Below are positions 26,559-34,943 of a DNA stretch of 64,000 bases, piece by piece. This DNA is from Actinomycetota bacterium (lineage in GTDB: Bacteria > Actinomycetota > Actinomycetes > S36-B12 > CAIYMF01). A program made the position numbers and the translations under genes. The notes under the pieces were generated by a model. That model was given only the letters and a program-made list of their open reading frames with translations, had not been told where the DNA came from and did not search any database. The first letter of the stretch is position 1. Each line of letters begins with the position of its first letter. The stretch spans positions 1 to 64,000 of the forward strand of contig JAPLAU010000023.1 in assembly GCA_026393115.1 (NCBI GenBank). The letters run 5' to 3'.

Positions 26559-26564
26559 CTAGAG

Positions 26565-26570
26565 AGTGTA
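26565..26570 (-). promoter_or_regulatory. -10 element for leaderless MFS gene
   Basis: The minus strand reads TACACT followed by 6 nt and the ATG at 26558. It is identical in sequence and spacing to the GntR promoter. Confidence 0.55.
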
Positions 26571-26605
26571 GCGACGTTTCGCCGCCGTGTACTCGAGTCC
26601 AATCG

Positions 26606-26647
26606 GTATACAAACCGGTTGACACGATCAAGCCCGCCGCCTAACCT
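26606..26647 (+). promoter_or_regulatory. Promoter and operator of the CaiB-2 operon
   Basis: A perfect -35 TTGACA (26620-26625), a 16-nt spacer and TAACCT (26642-26647). Immediately upstream, GGTATACAA (26606-26614), which is TTGTATACC on the other strand, matches the shared operator core. A short leader then leads to AAGGA and ATG 26682. Confidence 0.72.
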
Positions 26648-26681
26648 CAGACAGATCCGGTCACCGAAAATGAAGGACCTC

Positions 26682-27920
26682 ATGACCGCCGCCACTGGCA
26701 CCAATTCCGTGCAATCCGACACGGCCCGTCCCGGGCCGCTGGCGGGTACCACAGTGATCGAACTTGGCCAGCTCATCGCCGGCCCGTTCGCCTGCCAAGT
26801 GCTGGGAGATTTCGGCGCAGAGGTGATCAAGATTGAACTGCCGGGCAGCGGCGACCCGATGCGGCAGTGGGGGAAAGTAACCCCCGAAGGTGAATCTCTG
26901 TGGTGGTCGGTCATCGCTCGCAACAAGAAGTCCGTCACGCTCGACGTTCGAACTGAAGCGGGGCGCTCAGTACTGCTCGACCTCGTGCGCGAGGCAGATG
27001 TGCTGGTCGAAAACTTCCGGCCCGGAACGCTCGAGCAGTGGGGACTGTCGTACGACGAACTCAGCCGAGTGAATCCCGGCATCATCTTGGTCAGGGTGAG
27101 CGGATTTGGCCAGTCCGGCCCCTACTCGTCTCGCGCGGGATTCGGCGCTATCGGCGAGGCCATGGGCGGATTGCGCTACCTCATGGGCGAGCCGGGGCGG
27201 TCAACGGTTCGCTCCGGAATCGCTCTCGCGGACGCTGTCTCGGGGATTATGGGTGCCATCGGCGCACTGGTGTGCCTGCTGGAACGTCGGTCATCGGGAC
27301 TTGGTCAGGTGATCGATGTGGCTCTGTATGAGTCGGTGCTGTCGCTGATGGAGTCGATCATCCCGGAGTACGCAGTGGGTGGGTGGGTACGTGAGCGAAG
27401 CGGAGCCACGCTGCCTGGCGTGGCACCTTCTAATGTTTACCCGACATCCGACGGGCGCGAAATCGTGATTGCAGGTAATCAAGACAGTGTCTTCCGCCGG
27501 CTCACTGAGGTCATGGGCAGTCCGGAACTTGCTGACGACCCTCGCTACGCGACCCATGGCGCTCGCGGGGAACGGATGGACGAACTCGATGCGCTGGTGA
27601 GCGCGTGGACAGTCCAACGAACCGCCAACGAACTCATGCTGATTCTTTCGGACGCCGGAGTACCCGCAGGTCCGATTTATCGGGCACCAGACATGCTGAC
27701 CGACCCTCACTTCAACGCCCGTGAATCAATCATCAACGTCGATCATCCGACTTTGGGATCGCTTCCCATGCAAAACGTTGCTCCCCGCGCATCGCGCACT
27801 CCGGGTTCGATTCGTTGGGTCGGCCCTGCACTGGGGGCCCACAACGTTGAGGTGCTTGCCGACCGGCTCGGGCTCACACCAGAGCAGATCGAGCAGGTTC
27901 AGGGTCGAGGTGCCCTTTGA
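26682..27920 (+). CDS. CaiB/BaiF family CoA-transferase (copy 2)
   Basis: A 412-aa class III CoA-transferase with VIELGQLIAGPFACQVLGDFGAEVIKIE-type N-terminal motifs, VENFRPGTLEQWGL, SGFGQSGPY and the catalytic Asp D184 (SGIALADAV). ATG 26682 follows AAGGA; ATG 26670 is in frame but lacks a ribosome site. It overlaps the next gene by 4 nt. Context suggests activation of a di- or hydroxy-carboxylate for the HMG-CoA-lyase-like enzyme two genes downstream. It is a clear paralogue of the copy at 20848 but well diverged. Confidence 0.9.
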   Translation: MTAATGTNSVQSDTARPGPLAGTTVIELGQLIAGPFACQVLGDFGAEVIKIELPGSGDPMRQWGKVTPEGESLWWSVIARNKKSVTLDVRTEAGRSVLLDLVREADVLVENFRPGTLEQWGLSYDELSRVNPGIILVRVSGFGQSGPYSSRAGFGAIGEAMGGLRYLMGEPGRSTVRSGIALADAVSGIMGAIGALVCLLERRSSGLGQVIDVALYESVLSLMESIIPEYAVGGWVRERSGATLPGVAPSNVYPTSDGREIVIAGNQDSVFRRLTEVMGSPELADDPRYATHGARGERMDELDALVSAWTVQRTANELMLILSDAGVPAGPIYRAPDMLTDPHFNARESIINVDHPTLGSLPMQNVAPRASRTPGSIRWVGPALGAHNVEVLADRLGLTPEQIEQVQGRGAL

Positions 27921-28756
27921 CTCAGCCAACCATGGAGCTGATCACCGAGGCGGCAGCTGGCTCGTCGATTGCGCGCGCGTTCGACCTGATCCGATCAGAA
28001 CTCGACAGTGCATTCGTTCCGAGCATCTACCAGGTTCTCGCCACCTACCCGCCAGCGCTCGACGCAGCGCTTGAGGTGCTGCCCCGGGTGGTGGCGTTGG
28101 CTCGAGACGTCGACTTCCCGGCTCGTGTCTGCGCCGTCGCGGCCACGGCACTTGCTGCGGCCGACGTCGAGTCGACGCGGGCGACAGTGGCGCTTGACGC
28201 CACCTCACGCGAGGTGATTCTGGGCTATCGCTCGGCGAATCCCCTCAACCTCTTGCTTGCTCTCGCCTTGCTCGGGACTGGAGTCCCTGAGTGGCCCGGC
28301 GTGATGACGGGAGACGGTCTTCGGTCGACCTTCGGGTCGACCGAAGACCGCGGCACCCTCGACGACCAGATCACCCTTGCCCACGGCGGGGTGCTGCTCC
28401 CCGGGCTCTGGCGCGGGCTGCTGTCGATCTCCCGCGCCGACGACACGTGGTCCGAGGTTCGCGCTTTCGCCTCGGGCGGCCAACTGCCGGGCGTGCGTGC
28501 CCAGGTGCGCTCCGTGGCCGAACAGGTGCTGCACGAGGGTGGCCTCGCGACCAAGAATGGGCAGTTGGGAGTGCCCCTGCCCGACGAACTGCCGCACCTC
28601 ACGTGGTTCCCCACGGGAATCGCCACGATGATCGTCGAGGCAGAGGTACTCATCGGGTCTTCATCGCGAACTCACGGATCAGACTATGAACAACCAAACG
28701 ACCAACCAAACGACCCACCGAACGACCCACCGAACACCGGACCCGAGAGGACATGA
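27917..28756 (+). CDS. DehI-like (halocarboxylic acid dehalogenase fold) protein with repeat tail
   Basis: A 279-aa, mainly helical soluble protein. The segment FVPSIYQVLATYPPALDAAL and its later partner LPHLTWFPTGIATMIVEAEV resemble the two repeats of the DehI / carboxymuconolactone-like fold. I am not certain of the family. The TTG start overlaps the CaiB stop (TTGA) with GAGG upstream; ATG 27932 is possible. The last 18 residues are a low-complexity QPND/PPND repeat from four 12-bp DNA units, outside the fold. Its tight placement between CaiB and the lyase suggests it processes the same acyl compound, perhaps by dehydrohalogenation or hydration. Confidence 0.5.
   Translation: MTQPTMELITEAAAGSSIARAFDLIRSELDSAFVPSIYQVLATYPPALDAALEVLPRVVALARDVDFPARVCAVAATALAAADVESTRATVALDATSREVILGYRSANPLNLLLALALLGTGVPEWPGVMTGDGLRSTFGSTEDRGTLDDQITLAHGGVLLPGLWRGLLSISRADDTWSEVRAFASGGQLPGVRAQVRSVAEQVLHEGGLATKNGQLGVPLPDELPHLTWFPTGIATMIVEAEVLIGSSSRTHGSDYEQPNDQPNDPPNDPPNTGPERT
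28691..28738 (+). repeat. Four tandem 12-bp repeats
   Basis: Units are 28691-28702, 28703-28714, 28715-28726 and 28727-28738. The first two are identical (CAACCAAACGAC), the third is CCACCGAACGAC and the fourth CCACCGAACACC. They are in frame and encode a Pro-Asn-Asp-rich tail at the C-terminus of the DehI-like protein. Confidence 0.85.
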
Positions 28757-28757
28757 G

Positions 28758-29708
28758 ATGACTCAACCCAAGGCGCGGATCGTCGAGGTACTAATGCGCG
28801 ACGGACTCCAGACGATGGTGCACGAGGCGGGGTGGCACGTTCCTACCACCGACGAGAAGTTGGCGATGATCGAGATGATCGCCGACGCCGGCGTACCCGA
28901 GATCGAGGTCACTGGCTTCGTACACCCGAAAGTCATCCCCATGCTCGCCGATGCAGACGAGGTCGTTCGCCGGCTGCCCAAGCGCGAGGGCGTCGTATAC
29001 CGCGCTCTAGTGCCCAACCTGCGCGGCGCACAGCGCGCCATCGACGCCGGCTGCACCAAGGTCTCCGCCCTCATCGTGGCCTCCGAGGCATACAGCATGA
29101 AGAACTCCCGCATGAACATCGCCGACAACGTCGAGCAGATCCGTCAGGTCGCCGAACTGGCTCACAGCGCGGGTATCGACATTGATGTCAGCATGGGCAT
29201 CTGTTTCCTCTGCCCCTTCGAGGGTTCGATCGAGCAGTCGCGGGTGCTCGATCTCATCGAGACCTTCGCCAGCTTTGGCATTCACGAAGTCAGCATCGCC
29301 GACAGCATCGGCATGTCGAACCCCCGCGATGTGGGCTCGCTCGTCAAGGCCATCACCACCCGCTTCCCCGATATGACCCTTGGCGTTCACCTGCATGAAT
29401 GCACGGGTATGGCCATCGCGAACATTCTCGCTGCCTACGACAATGGCGCCGAGGTTTTCGAGGCGTGCATCGGAGGTTACGGCGGCGGGATTGCGATGCC
29501 GATCTCGGTCATGGGGATGGGCAATGTGTCCACGGAAGATGTCGTCCACTTGTTCCGCGAGATCGGTGTCGAAACCGGAGTTGACCTTGCCCAGCTACGG
29601 GCGGTCGGCGAGTACGCGGCTGAACTCACCGGAATTCCCTCACGTTCGAGGGTGACCCAATACGGTACGTACGAAGAGTTCCATGATTTGGCCCAGCAGT
29701 ACCGCTGA
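28758..29708 (+). CDS. HMG-CoA-lyase-like DRE-TIM aldolase lacking the catalytic Cys (copy 2)
   Basis: A 316-aa barrel with R14-D15 (EVLMRDGLQ) and the metal pair H211/H213 (GVHLHECTG). The catalytic-loop Cys of HMG-CoA lyase is replaced: the loop reads GGYGGGIAMPISVMGMGNVSTED, with G244 in the Cys place. The residue numbering of the His pair and loop is the same as in copy 1, so the two are true paralogues that both lost the Cys. GAGAGGA precedes ATG 28758. It probably cleaves the CoA ester made by CaiB copy 2. Confidence 0.83.
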   Translation: MTQPKARIVEVLMRDGLQTMVHEAGWHVPTTDEKLAMIEMIADAGVPEIEVTGFVHPKVIPMLADADEVVRRLPKREGVVYRALVPNLRGAQRAIDAGCTKVSALIVASEAYSMKNSRMNIADNVEQIRQVAELAHSAGIDIDVSMGICFLCPFEGSIEQSRVLDLIETFASFGIHEVSIADSIGMSNPRDVGSLVKAITTRFPDMTLGVHLHECTGMAIANILAAYDNGAEVFEACIGGYGGGIAMPISVMGMGNVSTEDVVHLFREIGVETGVDLAQLRAVGEYAAELTGIPSRSRVTQYGTYEEFHDLAQQYR

Positions 29709-29725
29709 CTACCTAGGAGTCACGC

Positions 29726-30976
29726 ATGCCTCGCATGATTTTGAATCACGGAAGGTACTTCACCGGAGAGAACTTCGAACTCGTTGAGGGTGCAGTCGTC
29801 ATTGATGACGGACGCATCGTCAGTATCGGCGTCAAGGACGGCGACCGTCCCGATGATGTTGAAATCGATCTCAAAGGTGCCAGCGTCATTCCGGGGCTCA
29901 TGGATGCCCATTGTCATCTCATCTATCGCGACGTGGCCGATCCGTACGACATCGAACTACGAAAGTCGATAGCCGAGGCGACAATCGATGCTGTCTTTAA
30001 CGCATCGACGTTGCTCGACTGCGGCTTTACCACCGTTCGCGATGTGGGAAGCCGTGGAAACATCGGCGTTGAAGTACGCAATGCCATCAACCGCGGTGAC
30101 GTGCGTGGCCCGCGCGTGCAGCCGGCAGGGCGCATTCTTTCGGCGCCCGGGGGACTCGCCGATTTCCATCCATCACATATTTTCGAAGGTCGGCAGTATC
30201 CGTACGGGCTCGGCGTTCAGGTGGTGGGTCCTCACGAGGCGCGCGCCGAGGTACGTCGACAACTCAAAGACGGCGTCGATTGGATCAAGGTCGGCGTGAG
30301 CGGCACCGGCTTCAATCCGCTGTGCCCTGCTGAGCGCAATGGGCTCAGCGAGGCTGAGTTCGAGGCGGTCATGAACGAGGCCCGACTGCAGGGCGTGCCG
30401 GTAGCTGCGCACGCTGAATCAGCCGAGGCAGTACGCGCCGCAGCCCGACTCGGTGCGCAAACGATCGAACACGGCATCTACATCGATGAGGCGTCCGTCT
30501 CTGACATGGTGCTCAATGGGGTGACCCTGTCTCCCACGCTGTCGATGTATCGCGCCTTCGCGGTGCGAGGAGGCGAGATGGGAATCCCTGCGGTGATCGT
30601 TGATCAACACAAGCGAACTCATGCGCGACATGCCGAGAGTGTGCGACTCGCGTTCGAGTCTGGCGTGCCCATCGTTGCCGGAGGCGACGCGGGTTTGACG
30701 CACTTCCCTCAGGGTAATTGTGCTGAGGAAGCTGTCTCTTACGTTGAAATCGTCGGAATGAGTTCGCGCGAATCACTGCGCACGCTGACGGTGAATGTCG
30801 CGCGTCTGCTGGGAATACTTGACGACGTCGGAACGATCGACGTCGGAAAGCGTGCCGACTTGGTAGTGATCGATGGAGATCCGCTCGGCGATCTGTCTCT
30901 GCTTCAGCGCGCTGACCTTCGCCGGTATGTTCTGCTCGATGGTGAAATCGTTGCAGGAACGGCCGCCCTCAACTGA
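29726..30976 (+). CDS. Metal-dependent amidohydrolase (imidazolonepropionase/prolidase-like)
   Basis: A 416-aa amidohydrolase barrel with DAHCHL (about residue 60), Lys in DWIKVGVSG, HAES, EHGIYID and GGDAG as metal-site elements. Relatives hydrolyse cyclic amides, imidazolones, N-acyl amino acids or Xaa-Pro dipeptides. It is the last gene of the CaiB-2 operon (17-nt gap after the lyase, CTAGGAG upstream). It is a third cyclic-amidohydrolase-type enzyme in the island, from a different subfamily than the two dihydropyrimidinases. Confidence 0.85.
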   Translation: MPRMILNHGRYFTGENFELVEGAVVIDDGRIVSIGVKDGDRPDDVEIDLKGASVIPGLMDAHCHLIYRDVADPYDIELRKSIAEATIDAVFNASTLLDCGFTTVRDVGSRGNIGVEVRNAINRGDVRGPRVQPAGRILSAPGGLADFHPSHIFEGRQYPYGLGVQVVGPHEARAEVRRQLKDGVDWIKVGVSGTGFNPLCPAERNGLSEAEFEAVMNEARLQGVPVAAHAESAEAVRAAARLGAQTIEHGIYIDEASVSDMVLNGVTLSPTLSMYRAFAVRGGEMGIPAVIVDQHKRTHARHAESVRLAFESGVPIVAGGDAGLTHFPQGNCAEEAVSYVEIVGMSSRESLRTLTVNVARLLGILDDVGTIDVGKRADLVVIDGDPLGDLSLLQRADLRRYVLLDGEIVAGTAALN

Positions 30977-30982
30977 GCACGA

Positions 30983-31984
30983 CTACTGCACGGCGTCGCC
31001 ATACCTGAACTCTCGGGTGACAGCGTCAATCTCCTCGAGTGTCGAAGCGTCCAACTGCACCCCTAGTGCAGAGACTGGGCCGTCGAGTTGTTCTGGGCGA
31101 GTGGCGCCCAACAGGATCGAACTCACGAACGGTTGGTGTAAGACCCACGCTGTTGCCAATGTGGGCAGCGACAGCCCGAGCCGTTCAGCAATCCCCGTGA
31201 GTTGGGCGACGGCTTCGAATGCTTGGCCATTCCAGTAACGCTCGCGATAGAGCTCGGCAGCACCGGTGGTTGCGAATCGCGACGTGGAATCAGGTGGCGC
31301 TGTCGGATTGTGTTTGCCTGTCAGCAATCCACCGGCCAGCAAGTTGTAGGTGATCACTCCGATGCCCTCCAACTCGCAGAGGGGGAAGAGTTCGCGCTCA
31401 TGTTCGCGGAACAGCAAGTTGTAACGCGGCTGAACCGAGATGAAGCGAGCGTAGTGGTACAGATCGCTCTTTCCCAGAGCTCGCATCAGTTGGTACGCAA
31501 GGAAGTTCGAGCATCCAGTGAAGCGTACTTTGCCAGCGCTCACGAGGTCGGTGAGCGTCTCGAGAGTCTCTTCGATGGGAGTTTGCGGATCGGGTCGGTG
31601 TAGTTGGTAGAGGTCGACGGCCTCGAGTCCGAGCCGGCGCAGGGAGGCGTCGATCGCTTCGGTGAGGTGTCGACGCCCCAACCCCTGATTCCACGGCATG
31701 GGGCCTGTGGCGCCGTGAACCTTGGTGGCCACCACCACATCAGGTTTCCGGCTCTTCAGCCAACGACCGATGATCGCCTCGGTCACTCCCGCCTCGTCAA
31801 TTCCACTTCCCAGCGGGTACTTGTCGGCGGTATCGATGAACCGAATGCCAAGTTCCATCGCATGGTCAAGGATGCGAAATGAGGTTTCCTCGTCGCATTG
31901 CCCACCGAAGGTGGCGGTCCCGAGACAAAAGCGCGACACCTCGAGGTCAGAAGCCCCCAGACGAATCTGATCGAGCACCGACAT
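30983..31984 (-). CDS. Aldo/keto reductase
   Basis: A 333-aa NAD(P)H-dependent TIM-barrel reductase. The tetrad is D and Y (IDTADKYPLG), K (VATKVHG) and H (YQLHRPD). The C-terminal cofactor region is SSILLGATRPEQL. It belongs to the AKR group of YajO/Tas-like potassium-channel-beta relatives. Its ATG overlaps the preceding MFS stop by one base (TAATG). It is the last gene of the long minus-strand ABC operon and convergent with the amidohydrolase. Confidence 0.9.
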   Translation of the reverse strand: MSVLDQIRLGASDLEVSRFCLGTATFGGQCDEETSFRILDHAMELGIRFIDTADKYPLGSGIDEAGVTEAIIGRWLKSRKPDVVVATKVHGATGPMPWNQGLGRRHLTEAIDASLRRLGLEAVDLYQLHRPDPQTPIEETLETLTDLVSAGKVRFTGCSNFLAYQLMRALGKSDLYHYARFISVQPRYNLLFREHERELFPLCELEGIGVITYNLLAGGLLTGKHNPTAPPDSTSRFATTGAAELYRERYWNGQAFEAVAQLTGIAERLGLSLPTLATAWVLHQPFVSSILLGATRPEQLDGPVSALGVQLDASTLEEIDAVTREFRYGDAVQ

Positions 31985-33186
31985 TACGACCTCCTATCGG
32001 AAAGGGCCTGCGGTGAGGCCGATTCGGTGAATACCAGAGCGACCACCCCCGCTGCCATGCTGAGAACGACAAGCACAGTGAGTCCTACCGTCCAGGACCC
32101 GGAGATGTGAACGACCACACCAATCATGAGTGGCACCACGATGGCACCGAGGTTGATCAGGGTGAGTGAGACCCCCGTTGCGGCACCGATGCGGTGCGGA
32201 AGACATGCCTCGGCCACCGCTGCGATGTAAACCCCATTCCAACCCACCGAGGTGGTGCCGACAGCGATCAGGGCTCCAATGAGCGCCCAGTCGGGCACGA
32301 GGAGCAACGACAGAATGGAGAGAGCCCCGAGAAAGGCAGTAGCTTGCAACACGGGCAACCTCAGTGTCGGACGCGAGTCCGAGAGCCACCCCCAAAACAG
32401 TCGCCCGACGACACCCCCCATCAAGAGGATGGAAACGCCCAGACCCGCTCGCTCAATGGATAGCCCCCGCGCTTCCACCAGGTAGACCGCGGTGAAAGCA
32501 AAGATGCTCACTTGAACTCCGGCAATGAGCAGCCCATAGGCGTACCCCTGCGGTAGTCGTAGCCGGCGGGCTGAGCGGGCCCGAGCCGCGGCCGACCCGG
32601 TCAGGGGCTGAGCACGGTATCCGCCGCGCAGCAGTACGGCCATCGCCAACACCGCGCATAGAACGAGCCCGAGGGCGAAGGCGGCACGCCAACCCCATTC
32701 GAGTCCAACAGAGGGGAGCACCGCCCCTGCTACCACGCCGCCGATCGGTACGCCCGATTGCTTCACACTCAGTACCAGACCGCGGCGCTGTGGATTCGGT
32801 GGATTCGAGACCACGGTGGTGGGCGGATTGATGGCCCCGTAGCCAAGTCCGAGCACCAAGATCCCGCAGTAAAACACGATCGGGTGCGGAGCAAGCAGTG
32901 CGATGAAGTCGCCGAGGGCAAGCAGTCCGAGCCCGGTAACGATGATCCGACCGGGCCCGTGCCTATCGGTGAGTCGACCGGCTGGGGAAGCGCTCAGCAT
33001 TGCCCCGAGGTAGGCAACGGACGCAATCGCGCCTACACCTACCGCGCTCAGGCCGAGCGACTCGCGCAACAGGGGAGCGTTGGCGGAGGCTCCGATCACG
33101 GAGAAACTGCCTACCGCGAGGACAACGACCGAGAGGACGATTCCCTCTCGGATCGACCGGGTAGGTCGGCTAGTCAGGCTCGACAT
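31984..33186 (-). CDS. MFS transporter (copy 2)
   Basis: A 400-aa, 12-TM major facilitator. It has the motif A-like loop GRLTDRHGPGRI after TM2 and a second basic loop near GYRAQPLTGSAAARARSARRLR. It is related in length and layout to MFS copy 1 but not closely similar. Lying between the hydratase-like and aldo/keto reductase genes, it may import a carboxylate or export an end product. No strong ribosome site is visible at the ATG. Confidence 0.85.
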   Translation of the reverse strand: MSSLTSRPTRSIREGIVLSVVVLAVGSFSVIGASANAPLLRESLGLSAVGVGAIASVAYLGAMLSASPAGRLTDRHGPGRIIVTGLGLLALGDFIALLAPHPIVFYCGILVLGLGYGAINPPTTVVSNPPNPQRRGLVLSVKQSGVPIGGVVAGAVLPSVGLEWGWRAAFALGLVLCAVLAMAVLLRGGYRAQPLTGSAAARARSARRLRLPQGYAYGLLIAGVQVSIFAFTAVYLVEARGLSIERAGLGVSILLMGGVVGRLFWGWLSDSRPTLRLPVLQATAFLGALSILSLLLVPDWALIGALIAVGTTSVGWNGVYIAAVAEACLPHRIGAATGVSLTLINLGAIVVPLMIGVVVHISGSWTVGLTVLVVLSMAAGVVALVFTESASPQALSDRRS

Positions 33187-33214
33187 TCAGGTCAACGTGC
33201 CGATCATCGACAGC

Positions 33215-33901
33215 TCACCGTACGAGCACGGTGATTTTCCCAAGTGAGTCAAAGTCAAAGAGCCATTCACCCGCAGTGACGTCGAGCAGTGGTGTCATTG
33301 AGCCGGTAGCAACGTGGGTGGCACCGGTATCTGCCGGGAGAACGTTCAACCGCGCCGCGGCGCCAGCCCAGTCTTGGGTGCCAGACGCAACCACGAGGCC
33401 GTTGTGGCTGACCTCCACCTGCACAGTGTCATGGGAGGAGGTCGGAGGGCCGAACAGCATCATCGACTGCAGGCAGCCATCGGCGATAACACCAAATGAG
33501 GGCAACCGCCAGGCCGTGAAACTGCTGTCGGCAATCTCAACACAGGCGATCGGCAGCAGGGTGTTGCCCACACTGACACCTACTTCTGCTTCGAACTTGG
33601 CGTGCAAGAAATCGGTGCTGTCGATTTCGAGGCGAGCGCAAGACAGAACGACTCGATCAGGTACCAGCGGCGCGCACACCGGTCCGTCGAGACCCAGTTT
33701 CGACTGAGTCTCGGCATCGACCGCGCCCAGTTTCCAGTAGGGCGAGCCGGTGGCGCCCCAGCGCTCATAGAGCACCTGGGCCACCTGATCAGCTGAGGCC
33801 CGGTCGAGTCCCTGCCACTCGGGGTCGGTTGCCACGATCGGAACGCGCGCCTGACGAGCATGTTCGATCAGCGTCGCAAGAGCTTCCGCGGTGCCGGACA
33901 T
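33215..33901 (-). CDS. 2-keto-4-pentenoate hydratase / 4-oxalocrotonate decarboxylase-like enzyme
   Basis: A 228-aa protein of the fumarylacetoacetase/hydratase superfamily. The metal-binding F-E-A-E-V-G-V segment, the LPSFGVIADG region, and the terminal TGSMTPLLDVTAGEWLF with FDSLGKITVLV are typical. It adds water to, or decarboxylates, a 2-oxo-enoate in meta-cleavage-type pathways. The ATG lies 4 nt after the permease stop; an in-frame GTG at 33913 overlapping that stop is an alternative start. Its presence in a transporter operon suggests a 2-oxo acid intermediate. Confidence 0.82.
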   Translation of the reverse strand: MSGTAEALATLIEHARQARVPIVATDPEWQGLDRASADQVAQVLYERWGATGSPYWKLGAVDAETQSKLGLDGPVCAPLVPDRVVLSCARLEIDSTDFLHAKFEAEVGVSVGNTLLPIACVEIADSSFTAWRLPSFGVIADGCLQSMMLFGPPTSSHDTVQVEVSHNGLVVASGTQDWAGAAARLNVLPADTGATHVATGSMTPLLDVTAGEWLFDFDSLGKITVLVR

Positions 33902-33905
33902 ACCG

Positions 33906-34940
33906 TTAGGCACCGCTCTTTGCTCGGCTCCGCTTAACGAACTGGGAGAAGGTGACGGCAAGGATCAGCGCACCACCGTAGAACAGGTATTGAACAAAGG
34001 ACTTCGCACCGAGCAACTGCAGTCCGGTGATGCCAGTCACGAGGAAGTAGACCGCGATCAAGGTGCCCCACGCGTTGAACCGACCCGGCTTGATAGTCGT
34101 TGAGCCAAGGAAGGCGGCGGCGAAGGCGGGCAGCAGGTAGTCGAGAGCAGTCGACGGGCTCGCCGACCCCGTCGTACCGAGAAGGAGCAGTCCTGCCAGC
34201 GCGGCCATCAGCGAAGCGGCCACAAGTGCACCGGCACGCACAAGGCTTACTCGGATTCCGGCCAACCGGGCCACATCGCGATTGCGTCCGACCACCAGCA
34301 TGCGCTGCCCGAGTGGAGTGTAGGTAAACACGTACCAGACGATGGCGGTGAGAACGAGCGCGTACCAAAAGGACATCGGGATGCCCAGCATCCGCTTGGT
34401 GATGACCCAGTCGGTCACCACCTTCTCGACACCAGTAATCACTCGCGAGTCGGTGATCCACAGCGTGATTCCCGTGATGAAGGTGCCCATACCGAGGGTG
34501 ATGATGAGGCTCTCGACTCCGAACACCACGATGAACAGCGCGTTCACGAGCCCGACAAGAAGGCCCACCACGAGCGCGGCGACCAGCGAAATCCACAGCG
34601 GGTAGTGCATCACGGCGTTGAGTTGGGCAGCCACCACAGCGCTGAGCCCCGCGACTGCGGCAACGGACAGGTCAAAGTCTCCGGTGGTGAGCGGAATGAT
34701 CAAGGCCAACGTGATGACCACGAGAACTGCCTGCGACGCAAGCAGCGACGAGACGTTGGTCCACGTGGGGAAGGTCTGCGGGGCCAACGCGCTGAAGAGC
34801 ACGATAATGACCAGCCACGCGATCGGCAGCGCGAGAGCCTCGAGCCACGCACGGGATCGTTTGCGGGGAGGAACCGCTACGTCAAGCGTGGGGGGCTCAG
34901 TCGGCCCGGCAGTATTTGCCATGGAGGCCTCTGTTGACAT
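33906..34940 (-). CDS. Sugar-type ABC transporter permease (RbsC/BPD_transp_2 family)
   Basis: A 344-aa integral membrane protein with about 8-10 hydrophobic segments. It carries the RbsC-family elements LTTGDFDLSVAAVAGLSAVV and ARLAGIRVSLVRAGALVAASLMAALAGLL. It forms the membrane channel (homodimer) for the ATPase encoded 3 nt upstream and the lipoprotein receptor at 36699. It is expected in the cytoplasmic membrane. The ligand need not be a sugar: members of this class also take up nucleosides, autoinducers and polyols. Confidence 0.92.
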   Translation of the reverse strand: MSTEASMANTAGPTEPPTLDVAVPPRKRSRAWLEALALPIAWLVIIVLFSALAPQTFPTWTNVSSLLASQAVLVVITLALIIPLTTGDFDLSVAAVAGLSAVVAAQLNAVMHYPLWISLVAALVVGLLVGLVNALFIVVFGVESLIITLGMGTFITGITLWITDSRVITGVEKVVTDWVITKRMLGIPMSFWYALVLTAIVWYVFTYTPLGQRMLVVGRNRDVARLAGIRVSLVRAGALVAASLMAALAGLLLLGTTGSASPSTALDYLLPAFAAAFLGSTTIKPGRFNAWGTLIAVYFLVTGITGLQLLGAKSFVQYLFYGGALILAVTFSQFVKRSRAKSGA

Positions 34941-34943
34941 TGT

